Of a stretch of DNA of 64,000 nucleotides, positions 19,669-27,765 are shown in pieces. The position numbers and the translations under genes were made by a program. Location: assembly GCF_014203535.1 (NCBI RefSeq), contig NZ_JACHJI010000007.1, positions 62,001 through 126,000 on the forward strand, in the 5' to 3' direction. Each line of letters opens with the position of its first letter. Position 1 is the stretch's first letter. The notes under the pieces are model-generated. The model worked only from the letters and a program-made list of their open reading frames with translations. It had not been told where the DNA came from and did no database searches. The stretch is from Streptomyces griseomycini. Lineage in GTDB: Bacteria; Actinomycetota; Actinomycetes; Streptomycetales; Streptomycetaceae.

Positions 19669-20619
19669 CTACACCGTCGGCATCGATCTCACGGCCGTCG
19701 ACGAGCTCTGATCCGGTTCCTCTCGGATCACCGTCGCCCCCGGCACCGGACCCGCCGCCGCACGCACCGTCCGGCAGGTGCCCGAAGACCTCAGGGCACC
19801 CGCGACGGCATCGGCCGCCCCCGCGTCCCGCGCCAGGAACGCGGTGGTCGGCCCCGAGCCCGAGACCAGCGAGGCCAGTGCCCCCGCCGCGCGCCCCGCC
19901 GCCAGCGTGTCGGCCAGCTCGGGGAACAGCGACAGCGCCGCCGGCTGGAGGTCGTTGGAGACGGTGGCGGCGAGCGCGTCCGGGTCGCCCTTGGCGAGCG
20001 CGTCGAGCAGGTCCCGCGAGGCCACGGGCTCCGGGATCTCCCGCCCCTCCCCCAGCCGGTCGAACTCCCGGAAGACCGCCGGGGTCGACAGCCCCCGCGA
20101 GGCCATCGCGAACACCCAGTGGAAGGTGCCGCCCACCTCCAGCTCCGTCAGCCTCTCGCCCCGCCCGGTGCCGAGCGCCGCCCCTCCCACCAGGCTGAAC
20201 GGCACGTCACTGCCCAGCTCGGCGCAGATGTCGAGGAGTTCCTCCCGCGAGGCGCCCGTCCCCCACAGCGCGTCGCACGCCAGCAGCGCGCCCGCGCCGT
20301 CGGCGCTGCCGCCCGCCATGCCGCCGGCGACGGGGATGTCCTTGGCGATGTGGAGGTGCACGTCGGCGTCGCGGCCGTACCGCTCGGCGAGCGCGAGGGC
20401 GGCGCGCGCCGCGAGGTTCGTGCGGTCCAGGGGGACCTGGCCGGCGTCGGGGCCGTCGCAGGTGATCCGCAGTCCGTCCGGCGACGGAGTGGCGGTGACC
20501 TCGTCGTGGAGGCCGACCGCGAGGAAGACGTTGGCCAGGTCGTGGAAGCCGTCGGGGCGGGCGGCGCCGACCGCGAGCTGGACGTTGACCTTGGCGGGGA
20601 CGCGGACGGTGACGCTCAC
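19669..20619 (-). CDS. ispE: 4-diphosphocytidyl-2-C-methyl-D-erythritol kinase
   Basis: GHMP kinase of the MEP isoprenoid pathway. The 316 residues carry VRVPAKVNVQLAVG at the start (substrate-binding Lys), the ATP loop PVAGGMAGGSADGAG near residue 94 and SGSGPTTAF near 260. The GTG at 20619 overlaps the ksgA stop (GTGA). The last 15 or so residues (EEPDQSSSTAVRSMPTV) look unlike the family and run antisense through a coding-like fragment on the other strand, suggesting that the 3' end was altered by a rearrangement. Confidence 0.94.
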   Translation of the reverse strand: MSVTVRVPAKVNVQLAVGAARPDGFHDLANVFLAVGLHDEVTATPSPDGLRITCDGPDAGQVPLDRTNLAARAALALAERYGRDADVHLHIAKDIPVAGGMAGGSADGAGALLACDALWGTGASREELLDICAELGSDVPFSLVGGAALGTGRGERLTELEVGGTFHWVFAMASRGLSTPAVFREFDRLGEGREIPEPVASRDLLDALAKGDPDALAATVSNDLQPAALSLFPELADTLAAGRAAGALASLVSGSGPTTAFLARDAGAADAVAGALRSSGTCRTVRAAAGPVPGATVIREEPDQSSSTAVRSMPTV

Positions 20620-21497
20620 TGCTGACCGGACTCCTTGCTCGGGGCGTGCTCGGCGATGCGCGCGAACTCCTCCACCGTGAGGGACTCGCCCCGGGCCTGC
20701 GGCGACACCCCGGCGGCGACCAGGGCGGCCTCCGCGGCCGCCGCCGAGCCCGCCCAGCCGGCGAGCGCGGCCCGCAGCGTCTTGCGGCGCTGGGCGAAGG
20801 CTGCGTCGACGACGGCGAACACCTCGCGCCGGGAGGCGGTGGTCTTCGGCGGCTCGGCGCGGCGGACCAGGGAGACCAGCCCGCTGTCGACGTTCGGGGC
20901 GGGCCAGAAGACGTTCCGCCCGATGGCACCGGCCCGCTTGACCTCGGCGTACCAGTTGGCCTTGACCGAGGGCACGCCGTACACCTTCGAGCCGGGCGCG
21001 GCGGCGAGCCGGTCGGCGACCTCCGACTGGACCATGACGAGGGTGCGCTCGATGCTCGGGAAGGTGTCGAGCATGTGCAGCAGCACCGGGACGGCCACGT
21101 TGTAGGGGAGGTTGGCGACCAGTGCGGTCGGGGCGGGGCCGGGCAGCTCGGTGACGTGCATCGCGTCGGAGTGGACCAGCGCGAACCGGTCGGCGCGCCC
21201 GGGCATGCGGGCCGCGACGGTGGCGGGCAGCGCGGCGGCCAGGACGTCGTCGATCTCGACGGCGGTGACCCGGTCGGCGACCTCCAGCAGCGCCAGCGTG
21301 AGCGAGCCGAGTCCCGGCCCGACCTCGACGACCACGTCGTCGGGGCGGACCTCGGCGGTGCGGACGATCCGGCGGACCGTGTTGGCGTCGATGACGAAGT
21401 TCTGGCCGCGCTGCTTGGTGGGCCGCACGCCGAGGGCGGCCGCCAGTTCGCGGACGTCGGCGGGGCCCAGGAGGGCGTCGGGGGTGGGGCTGGTCAC
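20616..21497 (-). CDS. ksgA: 16S rRNA (adenine1518/1519-N6)-dimethyltransferase
   Basis: RsmA/KsgA dimethylates two adjacent adenines near the 3' end of 16S rRNA. The 293 residues contain KQRGQNFVID, the SAM motif VEVGPGLGSLTLAL near residue 60 and the catalytic NLPYNVAVP near 128. GTG start at 21497. It overlaps ispE and lies 33 bp after tatD, all on the same strand. Confidence 0.96.
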   Translation of the reverse strand: MTSPTPDALLGPADVRELAAALGVRPTKQRGQNFVIDANTVRRIVRTAEVRPDDVVVEVGPGLGSLTLALLEVADRVTAVEIDDVLAAALPATVAARMPGRADRFALVHSDAMHVTELPGPAPTALVANLPYNVAVPVLLHMLDTFPSIERTLVMVQSEVADRLAAAPGSKVYGVPSVKANWYAEVKRAGAIGRNVFWPAPNVDSGLVSLVRRAEPPKTTASRREVFAVVDAAFAQRRKTLRAALAGWAGSAAAAEAALVAAGVSPQARGESLTVEEFARIAEHAPSKESGQQ

Positions 21498-21530
21498 GGG
21501 ACAAGGGTACGGGGCACGGGACCCCGCAGG

Positions 21531-22451
21531 TCACGCCTGTGGATAACCGAAGGCGCGGGCCGTGTTCGCCCCGAGGGCCGCGGCGAGGGTGTCCTCGTCG
21601 ACGCCCCGTACGGCGGCCATGGCGCGCACCGTGACCGGCACGAGGTACGGGGCGTTCGGCCGTCCCCGGTAGGGCACCGGCGTCAGGAAGGGCGCGTCGG
21701 TCTCCACCAGGACCAGCTCCAGCGGGGCGACGGCGAGCGCGTCGCGCAGGTTCTGCGCGTTCTTGAAGGTGACGTTGCCGGCGAACGACATGAAGTACCC
21801 GGCGGCAGCGCAGATCTCCGCCATCTCCGCGTCCCCCGAGTAGCAGTGGAAGACGGTGCGCTCGGGCGCGCCCTCCTCCTTCAGCACGCGCAGGACGTCG
21901 GCGTGGGCGTCGCGGTCGTGGATCACCAGGGCCTTGCCGTGCCGCTTGGCGATCTCGATGTGGGCGCGGAAGGACTTCTCCTGGGCCTCCTTGCCCTCCG
22001 GCCCGGTGCGGAAGTAGTCGAGCCCGGTCTCGCCGACGCCCTTGACCTGGTCCAGCGCGGCCAGCCGGTCGATCTCGGCGAGCGCCTCGTCCAGCGCCGC
22101 GTCCCCGCCGGGCGCGCGGGCGCCCTGGCGGGACCCGCCTCCCCCAGGGTCGCCGTGGACGATGCGGGGGGCCTCGTTGGGGTGCAGCGCGACGGTCGCG
22201 TGGACGCTCTCGTACGCCGCGGCCGTCTCCGCGGCCCAGCGCGAGCCCGCGAGGTCGCAGCCGACCTGCACGACCGTCGTCACGCCCACCGAGGCGGCCC
22301 TGGCGAGGGCGTCCTCCACCGTGCCGGACTGCATGTCGAGGTGGGTGTGCGAGTCCGCGACCGGCACCCGCAGGGGTTCCGGGAGCGGCGGGGCGGCGTT
22401 CTTGTCGGGCTTGCCGGGGTTGCCGGGGTTGCCGGGGGCGTTCGCAGGCAT
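21531..22451 (-). CDS. tatD: TatD-family metal-dependent deoxyribonuclease
   Basis: A TIM-barrel hydrolase of 306 residues with the metal-binding DSHTHLD near residue 33, GETGLDYF near 155, and the ETDAPFLTP block near 250. It also has an inserted Gly/Arg-rich loop (GDPGGGGSRQGARAPGG) not usual in the family. ATG at 22451 follows GGGGA. It heads the tatD-ksgA-ispE group. Confidence 0.93.
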   Translation of the reverse strand: MPANAPGNPGNPGKPDKNAAPPLPEPLRVPVADSHTHLDMQSGTVEDALARAASVGVTTVVQVGCDLAGSRWAAETAAAYESVHATVALHPNEAPRIVHGDPGGGGSRQGARAPGGDAALDEALAEIDRLAALDQVKGVGETGLDYFRTGPEGKEAQEKSFRAHIEIAKRHGKALVIHDRDAHADVLRVLKEEGAPERTVFHCYSGDAEMAEICAAAGYFMSFAGNVTFKNAQNLRDALAVAPLELVLVETDAPFLTPVPYRGRPNAPYLVPVTVRAMAAVRGVDEDTLAAALGANTARAFGYPQA

Positions 22452-22683
22452 GTCCCCGATCCTACGGAAGGGACGTGCCGCACCGTCCGGGCGCGGGGAC
22501 CGGCCCTCCCGGCCCTCCCGGCGAAAGGGTGCAGCAGGTCGAGGAGGCGCCGGTGACGGTGTTCCGCCGACGCCTCCCCGGCGTCCCGCTGCGCCCCGAC
22601 GGGCCCGGCCGTCCTTCACCGCGGCGTCCCGTCCCCTTCCCCGGCGGCTGGGACGACGCCCCGGAGGGACGCGACGGAGCGGC

Positions 22684-23532
22684 CTACTCCGCGGAGCGCT
22701 TCGCCGCCACCACCGCGTCGAACACCTCCCGCTTCGGCACCCCCGCCTCCACGGCCACCGCGGCGATCGCCTCCTTGCGGCGCTCCCCGGCCTCCTCCCG
22801 CACCCGCACCCGGCGCACCAGCTCGGCGGCGTCCACCTCCTCGGGCCCCCGCTCCGGCGCCCCCTCGACCACCACGGTGATCTCCCCGCGCACCCCTTCG
22901 GCCGCCCACGCGGCGAGCTCGGCCAGCGGGCCCCGCCGGACCTCCTCGTACGTCTTGGTCAGCTCCCGGCAGACGGCGGCCCGGCGCTCCGCCCCGAACA
23001 CCTCGGCCATCGCGGCGAGGGTGTCGTCGAGGCGGTGCGGGGCCTCGAAGTAGACGAGGGTGCGCCGTTCACCGGCCACCTCCCGCAGCCGCCCCAGCCG
23101 CTCCCCGGCCTTGCGGGGCAGGAACCCCTCGAAGCAGAACCGGTCCACGGGCAGCCCGGACAGGGCGAGCGCGGTGAGCACGGCGGACGGTCCGGGCACC
23201 GCGGTGACCCTGATGTCCCGTTCGACGGCCGCCGCGACCAGCCGGTACCCGGGGTCGGAGACCGAGGGCATCCCGGCGTCCGTCACCAGCAGCACGCGCG
23301 CGCCGCCCGCCAGCTCCTCGACCAGCTCGGGCGTCCGGGCGGCCTCGTTGCCCTCGAAGTACGACACCACCCGCCCCTTGGGCGTGACGCCGAGCGCCTG
23401 GGTCAGCCGCCGCAGCCGCCGGGTGTCCTCGGCGGCGACGACGTCGGCGCCGGCCAGTTCCTCGGCGAGCCGGGGCGGGGCGTCGGAGACGTCACCGATG
23501 GGGGTGCCTGCGAGTACGAGGATTCCGGTCAC
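22684..23532 (-). CDS. rsmI: 16S rRNA (cytidine1402-2'-O)-methyltransferase
   Basis: SAM-dependent methyltransferase of the tetrapyrrole methylase fold, 282 residues. Key blocks are LAGTPIGDVSDAP at the N-terminus, AAEDTRRL near residue 34, DAGMPSVSDPGYRLV near 85 and the PGPSAVLTAL turn near 113. GTG start at 23532. Divergent from pmt, with about 90 bp between. The 230 bp downstream, up to the tatD start, hold no gene that I can support. Confidence 0.95.
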   Translation of the reverse strand: MTGILVLAGTPIGDVSDAPPRLAEELAGADVVAAEDTRRLRRLTQALGVTPKGRVVSYFEGNEAARTPELVEELAGGARVLLVTDAGMPSVSDPGYRLVAAAVERDIRVTAVPGPSAVLTALALSGLPVDRFCFEGFLPRKAGERLGRLREVAGERRTLVYFEAPHRLDDTLAAMAEVFGAERRAAVCRELTKTYEEVRRGPLAELAAWAAEGVRGEITVVVEGAPERGPEEVDAAELVRRVRVREEAGERRKEAIAAVAVEAGVPKREVFDAVVAAKRSAE

Positions 23533-23611
23533 GCCCCCATCCTCCCAGGACCGCGGGGCAGCACGGACGGGGCATACCGCCCATGCACGGGACTCCCACA
23601 GCGCCTTTCCC

Positions 23612-23626
23612 TACGATGGCGCGGTG
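23612..23626 (+). promoter_or_regulatory. -10 element for a leaderless pmt transcript
   Basis: TACGAT at 23612-23617 lies 6 nt before the GTG start at 23624. No ribosome binding site is present, so transcription probably begins at the start codon. Confidence 0.55.
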
Positions 23627-25369
23627 ACCAGTACCGCGTCCTCCACGGACACCCGGCAGGACCAGGCACCGCACGAGCAGCGGCCGTCGTGGCAGCAGCG
23701 GCTGCGCCGTTTCGGCTACTCGGCGTCGGGGCCCAGAGGCGACGTCCGCGACCGCCTGGTACCGCCCTACACGAAGCCGTCGGACCGGCTGTGGGCGGCG
23801 CTCGGGGTGCCGCCGGTGCTCGCCGACCGGATCGCCCGCTGGTCGGCGTGGGGCGGCCCGCTGCTGGTCACGCTGCTGGCGGGGGTGCTGCGGTTCTGGA
23901 ACCTGGGCAGCCCGAAGGCGGTGATATTCGACGAGACGTACTACGCCAAGGACGCGTGGGCGCTGGTCCACCGCGGGTTCGAGGTCAACTGGGACAAGAA
24001 GGCCAACGACCTGATCCTCTCCACGGGCGGCAGCGTCCCCATCCCGACGGACGCGGCGTACGTCGTGCATCCGCCGGTCGGCAAGTACGTCATCGGACTG
24101 GGCGAGCTGATGTTCGGCTTCACCCCGTTCGGCTGGCGCTTCATGACGGCCCTGCTCGGCACGCTGTCCGTCCTGCTGCTGTGCCGCATCGGCCGGCGCC
24201 TGTTCCGCTCCACGTTCCTCGGCTGCCTCGCGGGCGCGCTGATGGCGGTGGACGGGCTGCACTTCGTGATGAGCCGGACCTCGCTGCTCGACGGCGTGCT
24301 GATGTTCTTCGTGCTCGCGGCCTTCGGCTGCCTGGTGGTCGACCGGGACCGGGCGCGGGAGAGGCTCGCCGCCGCGCTGCCCGTGGACCCCGACGGCCGG
24401 GCCCGCCCGGACGCGTACGTCGCGGAGCACACCCGGATCGGCTTCCGTCCCTGGCGGCTGGCGGCGGGCCTGATGCTGGGCCTGGCGATCGGCACCAAGT
24501 GGAACGGCCTGTACATCACGGCCGCGTTCTGCGTGATGGCGGTGCTCTGGGACGTCGGTGCCCGCCGGGTCGCCGGCGCGCACCGGCCCCGGCGGGCGGT
24601 GCTGCGGCGCGACCTGGGCTGGGCGTTCCTGTCCACCGTCCCGGTGGCGGTGTTCACCTACTTCGCCTCATGGATCGGCTGGATCCTCTCCCCGGCCGAC
24701 GGCACCGGCGGCTACTACCGCGACTGGGCGGCCGGGGACGGCAAGGACAGCGCCTGGTCCTGGCTCTTCCCCGACTGGTGGCGCAGCCTGTGGCACTACG
24801 AGAACCAGGTGTACGACTTCCACGTCGGCCTGTCCTCGCCGCACACCTACCAGTCCAACCCGTGGAGCTGGATCGTCACCGGCCGCCCGGTCTCCTACTT
24901 CTACGAGTCCCCGGCCCCCGGCACGGACGGCTGCCCCGCCGACGCGGGCGAGAAGTGCGCCCGCGAGGTCCTGGCCATCGGCACCCCGCTGCTGTGGTGG
25001 GTGGCCTGCCTCGCCCTCCTCTACGTCCTGTGGCGCTGGTTCTTCCGCCGCGACTGGCGCGCGGGCGCCATCGCCTGCGGCATCGCGGCCGGCTACGCCC
25101 CGTGGTTCCTGTACCAGGAGCGCACGATCTTCTTCTTCTACGCCATCGTCTTCCTGCCGTTCCTGTGCCTGGCGGTGGCGATGCTCCTGGGCGCGCTCGT
25201 CGGCCCGCCCCGCTCCACCGACACCCGTCGTGTCGCGGGCGCGACGGCGGCCGGCGTCCTGACCCTGCTGATCGTCTGGAACTTCATCTACTTCTGGCCG
25301 ATCTACACCGGCCAGGCCATCCCGATGGACGACTGGCGGGCGCGGATGTGGCTCGACACGTGGGTCTAG
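23624..25369 (+). CDS. pmt: Protein O-mannosyltransferase, 3' end supplied by the AICE
   Basis: A 581-residue polytopic glycosyltransferase that moves mannose from polyprenyl-phosphate mannose to exported proteins. It has the catalytic acidic pair in IFDETYYAKDAW (about residue 100), LLDGVLMFF, and about ten membrane segments. The coding sequence from 25281 to its TAG stop is the left copy of the element's attachment repeat. Compared with the displaced original end (39399-39487), the last codons differ only at synonymous places (CTC/CTG, ACG/ACC, TAG/TGA), so the protein is unchanged. In S. coelicolor, Pmt is known to be needed for infection by phage phiC31. Confidence 0.94.
   Translation: MTSTASSTDTRQDQAPHEQRPSWQQRLRRFGYSASGPRGDVRDRLVPPYTKPSDRLWAALGVPPVLADRIARWSAWGGPLLVTLLAGVLRFWNLGSPKAVIFDETYYAKDAWALVHRGFEVNWDKKANDLILSTGGSVPIPTDAAYVVHPPVGKYVIGLGELMFGFTPFGWRFMTALLGTLSVLLLCRIGRRLFRSTFLGCLAGALMAVDGLHFVMSRTSLLDGVLMFFVLAAFGCLVVDRDRARERLAAALPVDPDGRARPDAYVAEHTRIGFRPWRLAAGLMLGLAIGTKWNGLYITAAFCVMAVLWDVGARRVAGAHRPRRAVLRRDLGWAFLSTVPVAVFTYFASWIGWILSPADGTGGYYRDWAAGDGKDSAWSWLFPDWWRSLWHYENQVYDFHVGLSSPHTYQSNPWSWIVTGRPVSYFYESPAPGTDGCPADAGEKCAREVLAIGTPLLWWVACLALLYVLWRWFFRRDWRAGAIACGIAAGYAPWFLYQERTIFFFYAIVFLPFLCLAVAMLLGALVGPPRSTDTRRVAGATAAGVLTLLIVWNFIYFWPIYTGQAIPMDDWRARMWLDTWV
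25281..25353 (+). repeat. Left attachment site (73-bp direct repeat, inside pmt)
   Basis: Identical over 73 bp to 39399-39471; beyond it the match continues with three mismatches to the pmt stop. Being the 3' end of a protein-coding gene, it lets the element rebuild the gene on insertion. Confidence 0.93.
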
Positions 25370-25381
25370 CTGGGCAGACAC

Positions 25382-25418
25382 ACCACGAGGGCGCGGCAGT
25401 CTGCCGCGCCCTCGTGGT
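25382..25418 (+). terminator. Strong hairpin 12 bp after pmt
   Basis: A perfect 17-bp stem (25382-25398 with 25402-25418) with a GTC loop. It would end pmt transcription and insulate the reverse transcriptase gene. Confidence 0.85.
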
Positions 25419-25615
25419 CGTTGTTGGTCGTTAGCGGTTGCTGCTGGCCGACGTCGGACGGCCCGCAGGCGGCCCCAATATCTGCGAAGCACACCGGTGT
25501 CCGTCCAGGTGAAGCCATCTATACACGTGTACCTAGGGCAAGTTGCCGCCCCTGCCTCACGGGGCGCCTCCTGAACCGGCCGTATCATCAAAGACCTGCA
25601 TGTTTGGGGGACTTG
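25419..25615 (+). other. Non-coding leader before the reverse transcriptase gene
   Basis: About 200 bp without a credible gene. It contains a TACACGTGTA palindrome near 25522, short GC hairpins (GGACGGCC/GGCGGCC near 25460-25480 and GCCCC/GGGGC near 25545-25565) and a TATCAT -10-like element at 25583-25588. It may be a plain promoter region or encode a small RNA partner of the reverse transcriptase. Confidence 0.4.
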
Positions 25616-27112
25616 ATGAGGGATGTTGTCAAAGCGCTGATGCTGAAGCGGGCGCTGACGACCGCTAAAGATCTCCTCGTTAGCAACCAGGAGTACTCCG
25701 AAATACCAGATGTGGCCGCTTACGCCGACATCGAACATCAGTGGCTTCGAGGCTATCGGGAGTATCTCGAAACCGCGATCAAGGAGGGGGACTGCATACC
25801 TCGCCATACCGAAATAGTCGATTACCCGAAGAACGATATAGCATTCCGCCCCTTAGCCCGATTCTCGGCTAGAGATCGCTTGATTTATGACGCGTTGATC
25901 TACTCGGCAGCTCCATCTATTGACCGCCAGATACGACGCCCTGTTTACAGTTACCGCTGGAACCACAACACAGGAAGGCCAATCTTCTGGTTTAAGCCAT
26001 GGAAGAAAATGCAGGCCAATGCCCGATATTTCCTCAAGTCCGACAATTGGCTTCGAATGGCTACCTTGGACGTGTCTTCCTTCTATGAACACATTGACGT
26101 GGAGATACTTGCGGACGACTTGACCTGCCTGTCCCAGAGTGCAGAGAAATCCAAAAATTTAAATAAATTTCTTATCAGCTTTCAGCGAATAAATCACGCA
26201 TGGGGACTGCCTCAGGGATCGGATGCATCCGGAATACTCGCCAACCTTTACCTAGCCCCTGTCGACGAGTTTCTGGCGAAGAATGATTTGAGGTATCTTC
26301 GCTATTCAGACGACGTCATGATCTTCCATCGGGACTGGACAGAACTACGCGACGTACTAAGCGAAATTAACAGGATCCTCAGAGCCCGCAGACTTTCAAT
26401 GTCCGCCCATAAAACTCAGATCCTGGAGCCATCCGACGCCTTTCAGCGGATTCACGACGTTCGCAAGGCATCACTGTCCGCTGCATGCGACATAGGCATT
26501 CCAGGAGCCCACATAGAGGTTCGTCGATATTTCGACGAGGTGACAAAGGGAGACCCATCTGACACAAGGAGCCTTCGCTTTGTCATAAATCGCCTAGCAA
26601 AGCTACAAGACGACTATGCGGTCAGTTGGTGCTTGGACAACCTTCCGTTTATAGCACACATCGCCAAGGAGACTTTCGCCTATCTGGCAGTATTCAAAAA
26701 CAGAGTGGAGGAGGTCCAGAAGAAACTCGTTAACTTTATGAGATCGGGAGCGAGTGAAAGTTACCCCTACCTCGAGCAAAGAATTCTCAGGTACTTCCTT
26801 GCGTTGGACTTGAGTGACGAACGAATGAAAGAGTCTGCCTGGCTCATATTGGAGGACAGGAATCGAGAAGATTTTCCGCGCGAATTCGCTAGTCGATACC
26901 TGGGTAGATCGGCTTCAGTTGCCGAGGCGCAGTTGCTCCGCCATAAATTCGAAGAAGAGCCCAACGTTATCATGCGTAGAGCACTTCTCATGTCCCTCTA
27001 TGAGTCACAGAACCTATCTCAGCGTTATTTGCGCGACGTCGAGGAGTACATTCCGCAACTTAAATGGGTGTGCAAATACTTGCGTACCGGCCCGAACATC
27101 CCAGTCTCTTGA
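25616..27112 (+). CDS. Reverse transcriptase, probable anti-phage type
   Basis: A 498-residue RNA-directed DNA polymerase. Seen: palm motif A in LDVSSFYEHID (about residue 152), motif B GLPQGSDASGILANLYL (about 197) and the catalytic YSDD (about 230-233); the C-terminal half (about 330-498) is a helical extension without HNH or maturase motifs. The ATG at 25616 follows GGGGGA. The gene is clearly lower in GC than its surroundings (about 25 G/C in the 60 bases from 26161) and has at least two TTA leucine codons (25853, 26159), which in Streptomyces need the bldA tRNA. With the SLATT-like gene 9 bp downstream it forms a likely defence operon; the exact class is not assigned. Confidence 0.88.
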   Translation: MRDVVKALMLKRALTTAKDLLVSNQEYSEIPDVAAYADIEHQWLRGYREYLETAIKEGDCIPRHTEIVDYPKNDIAFRPLARFSARDRLIYDALIYSAAPSIDRQIRRPVYSYRWNHNTGRPIFWFKPWKKMQANARYFLKSDNWLRMATLDVSSFYEHIDVEILADDLTCLSQSAEKSKNLNKFLISFQRINHAWGLPQGSDASGILANLYLAPVDEFLAKNDLRYLRYSDDVMIFHRDWTELRDVLSEINRILRARRLSMSAHKTQILEPSDAFQRIHDVRKASLSAACDIGIPGAHIEVRRYFDEVTKGDPSDTRSLRFVINRLAKLQDDYAVSWCLDNLPFIAHIAKETFAYLAVFKNRVEEVQKKLVNFMRSGASESYPYLEQRILRYFLALDLSDERMKESAWLILEDRNREDFPREFASRYLGRSASVAEAQLLRHKFEEEPNVIMRRALLMSLYESQNLSQRYLRDVEEYIPQLKWVCKYLRTGPNIPVS

Positions 27113-27121
27113 TAGGTTCCC

Positions 27122-27613
27122 ATGTCACTAACTGACGCACAGCGTGATTCCCTAGAAGAGCAACTGAAGTCGATGCACGAGAATTGCCTTTACAGCGCCC
27201 AGGCATACTTTGAAGCCTCGAAACGCGCCGAGCTTTGGGGCAGACTCATGGTTTTCGCCCCCGCTTGCCTATCGGCAGTATCAGGCTTCATGACTTCCTT
27301 CGGATCCCGCCCGCTCTGGGGCGCTCTAAGCGCCGTTGCGGGTGCAGTTGCGGCGACAGCTGCCTTCCTCGGCACAACGAAAAAGGCAGCTGACTTCCTG
27401 AGTTCAGCGCGCGCTTACACAATCCTGCGTCACAAAATAAATCTCGAATTGCGCTTCCTGTCGGTTGATGCCGAATTGAACTTCCAAGATGCACGGTCGA
27501 GAGTCGAGGCTCTAAATATCGAGTACACACAGATAGTTTCAGCTGATGCCCCGGTACCAAATCGATCTTTCTCCGTGGCTAGCCGCAGAATCGACCAGGG
27601 CGCAGCATCCTAG
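27122..27613 (+). CDS. SLATT-like two-segment membrane protein, partner of the reverse transcriptase
   Basis: A 163-residue protein with an N-terminal helix (residues 1-40), two membrane segments (about 43-60, LMVFAPACLSAVSGFM, and 65-83, LWGALSAVAGAVAATAAFLG) and a long C-terminal helical part (85-140) with LSSARAYTILRHKINLELRF. This layout matches SLATT-domain proteins, which are predicted pore-forming effectors in bacterial conflict systems and in some cases sit next to reverse transcriptases. The start is 9 bp after the reverse transcriptase stop and the low GC is shared, so both moved together. The domain call rests on layout and local sequence, not a search. Confidence 0.75.
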   Translation: MSLTDAQRDSLEEQLKSMHENCLYSAQAYFEASKRAELWGRLMVFAPACLSAVSGFMTSFGSRPLWGALSAVAGAVAATAAFLGTTKKAADFLSSARAYTILRHKINLELRFLSVDAELNFQDARSRVEALNIEYTQIVSADAPVPNRSFSVASRRIDQGAAS

Positions 27614-27643
27614 CCTCATAATGCCTCTCAACCTGCGACATGT

Positions 27644-27678
27644 CGTAGGGACCCAGACGCTCCGTCTGGGTCCCTACG
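27644..27678 (+). terminator. Terminator hairpin after the reverse transcriptase-SLATT operon
   Basis: A perfect 16-bp stem (27644-27659 with 27663-27678) with a CTC loop. It closes the cargo operon before the convergent YdcF gene. Confidence 0.85.
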
Positions 27679-27765
27679 GCATGGCTCCGAAACTAAGAAA
27701 ACCAAGAGCCAGCGGCCCAGCTGCCTAACTAACCAAACGGGCTTCACAGCGTTTCCGTGATGCCG

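Noticed and set aside
15848..19711. Very long forward open frame across the propeller and ABC-F genes
   Set aside because: It is the antisense shadow of genes with strong motifs on the reverse strand; its own translation is Gly/Val/Ala-rich without domains.
22042..25434. Long forward open frame across tatD, rsmI and pmt
   Set aside because: Off-frame shadow; crosses three well-supported genes and has no domain.
25616..27112. Group II intron or retron
   Set aside because: No maturase or HNH part, no intron boundary or domain V structure seen, and no clear msr/msd pair with inverted repeats; the partner gene is SLATT-like.
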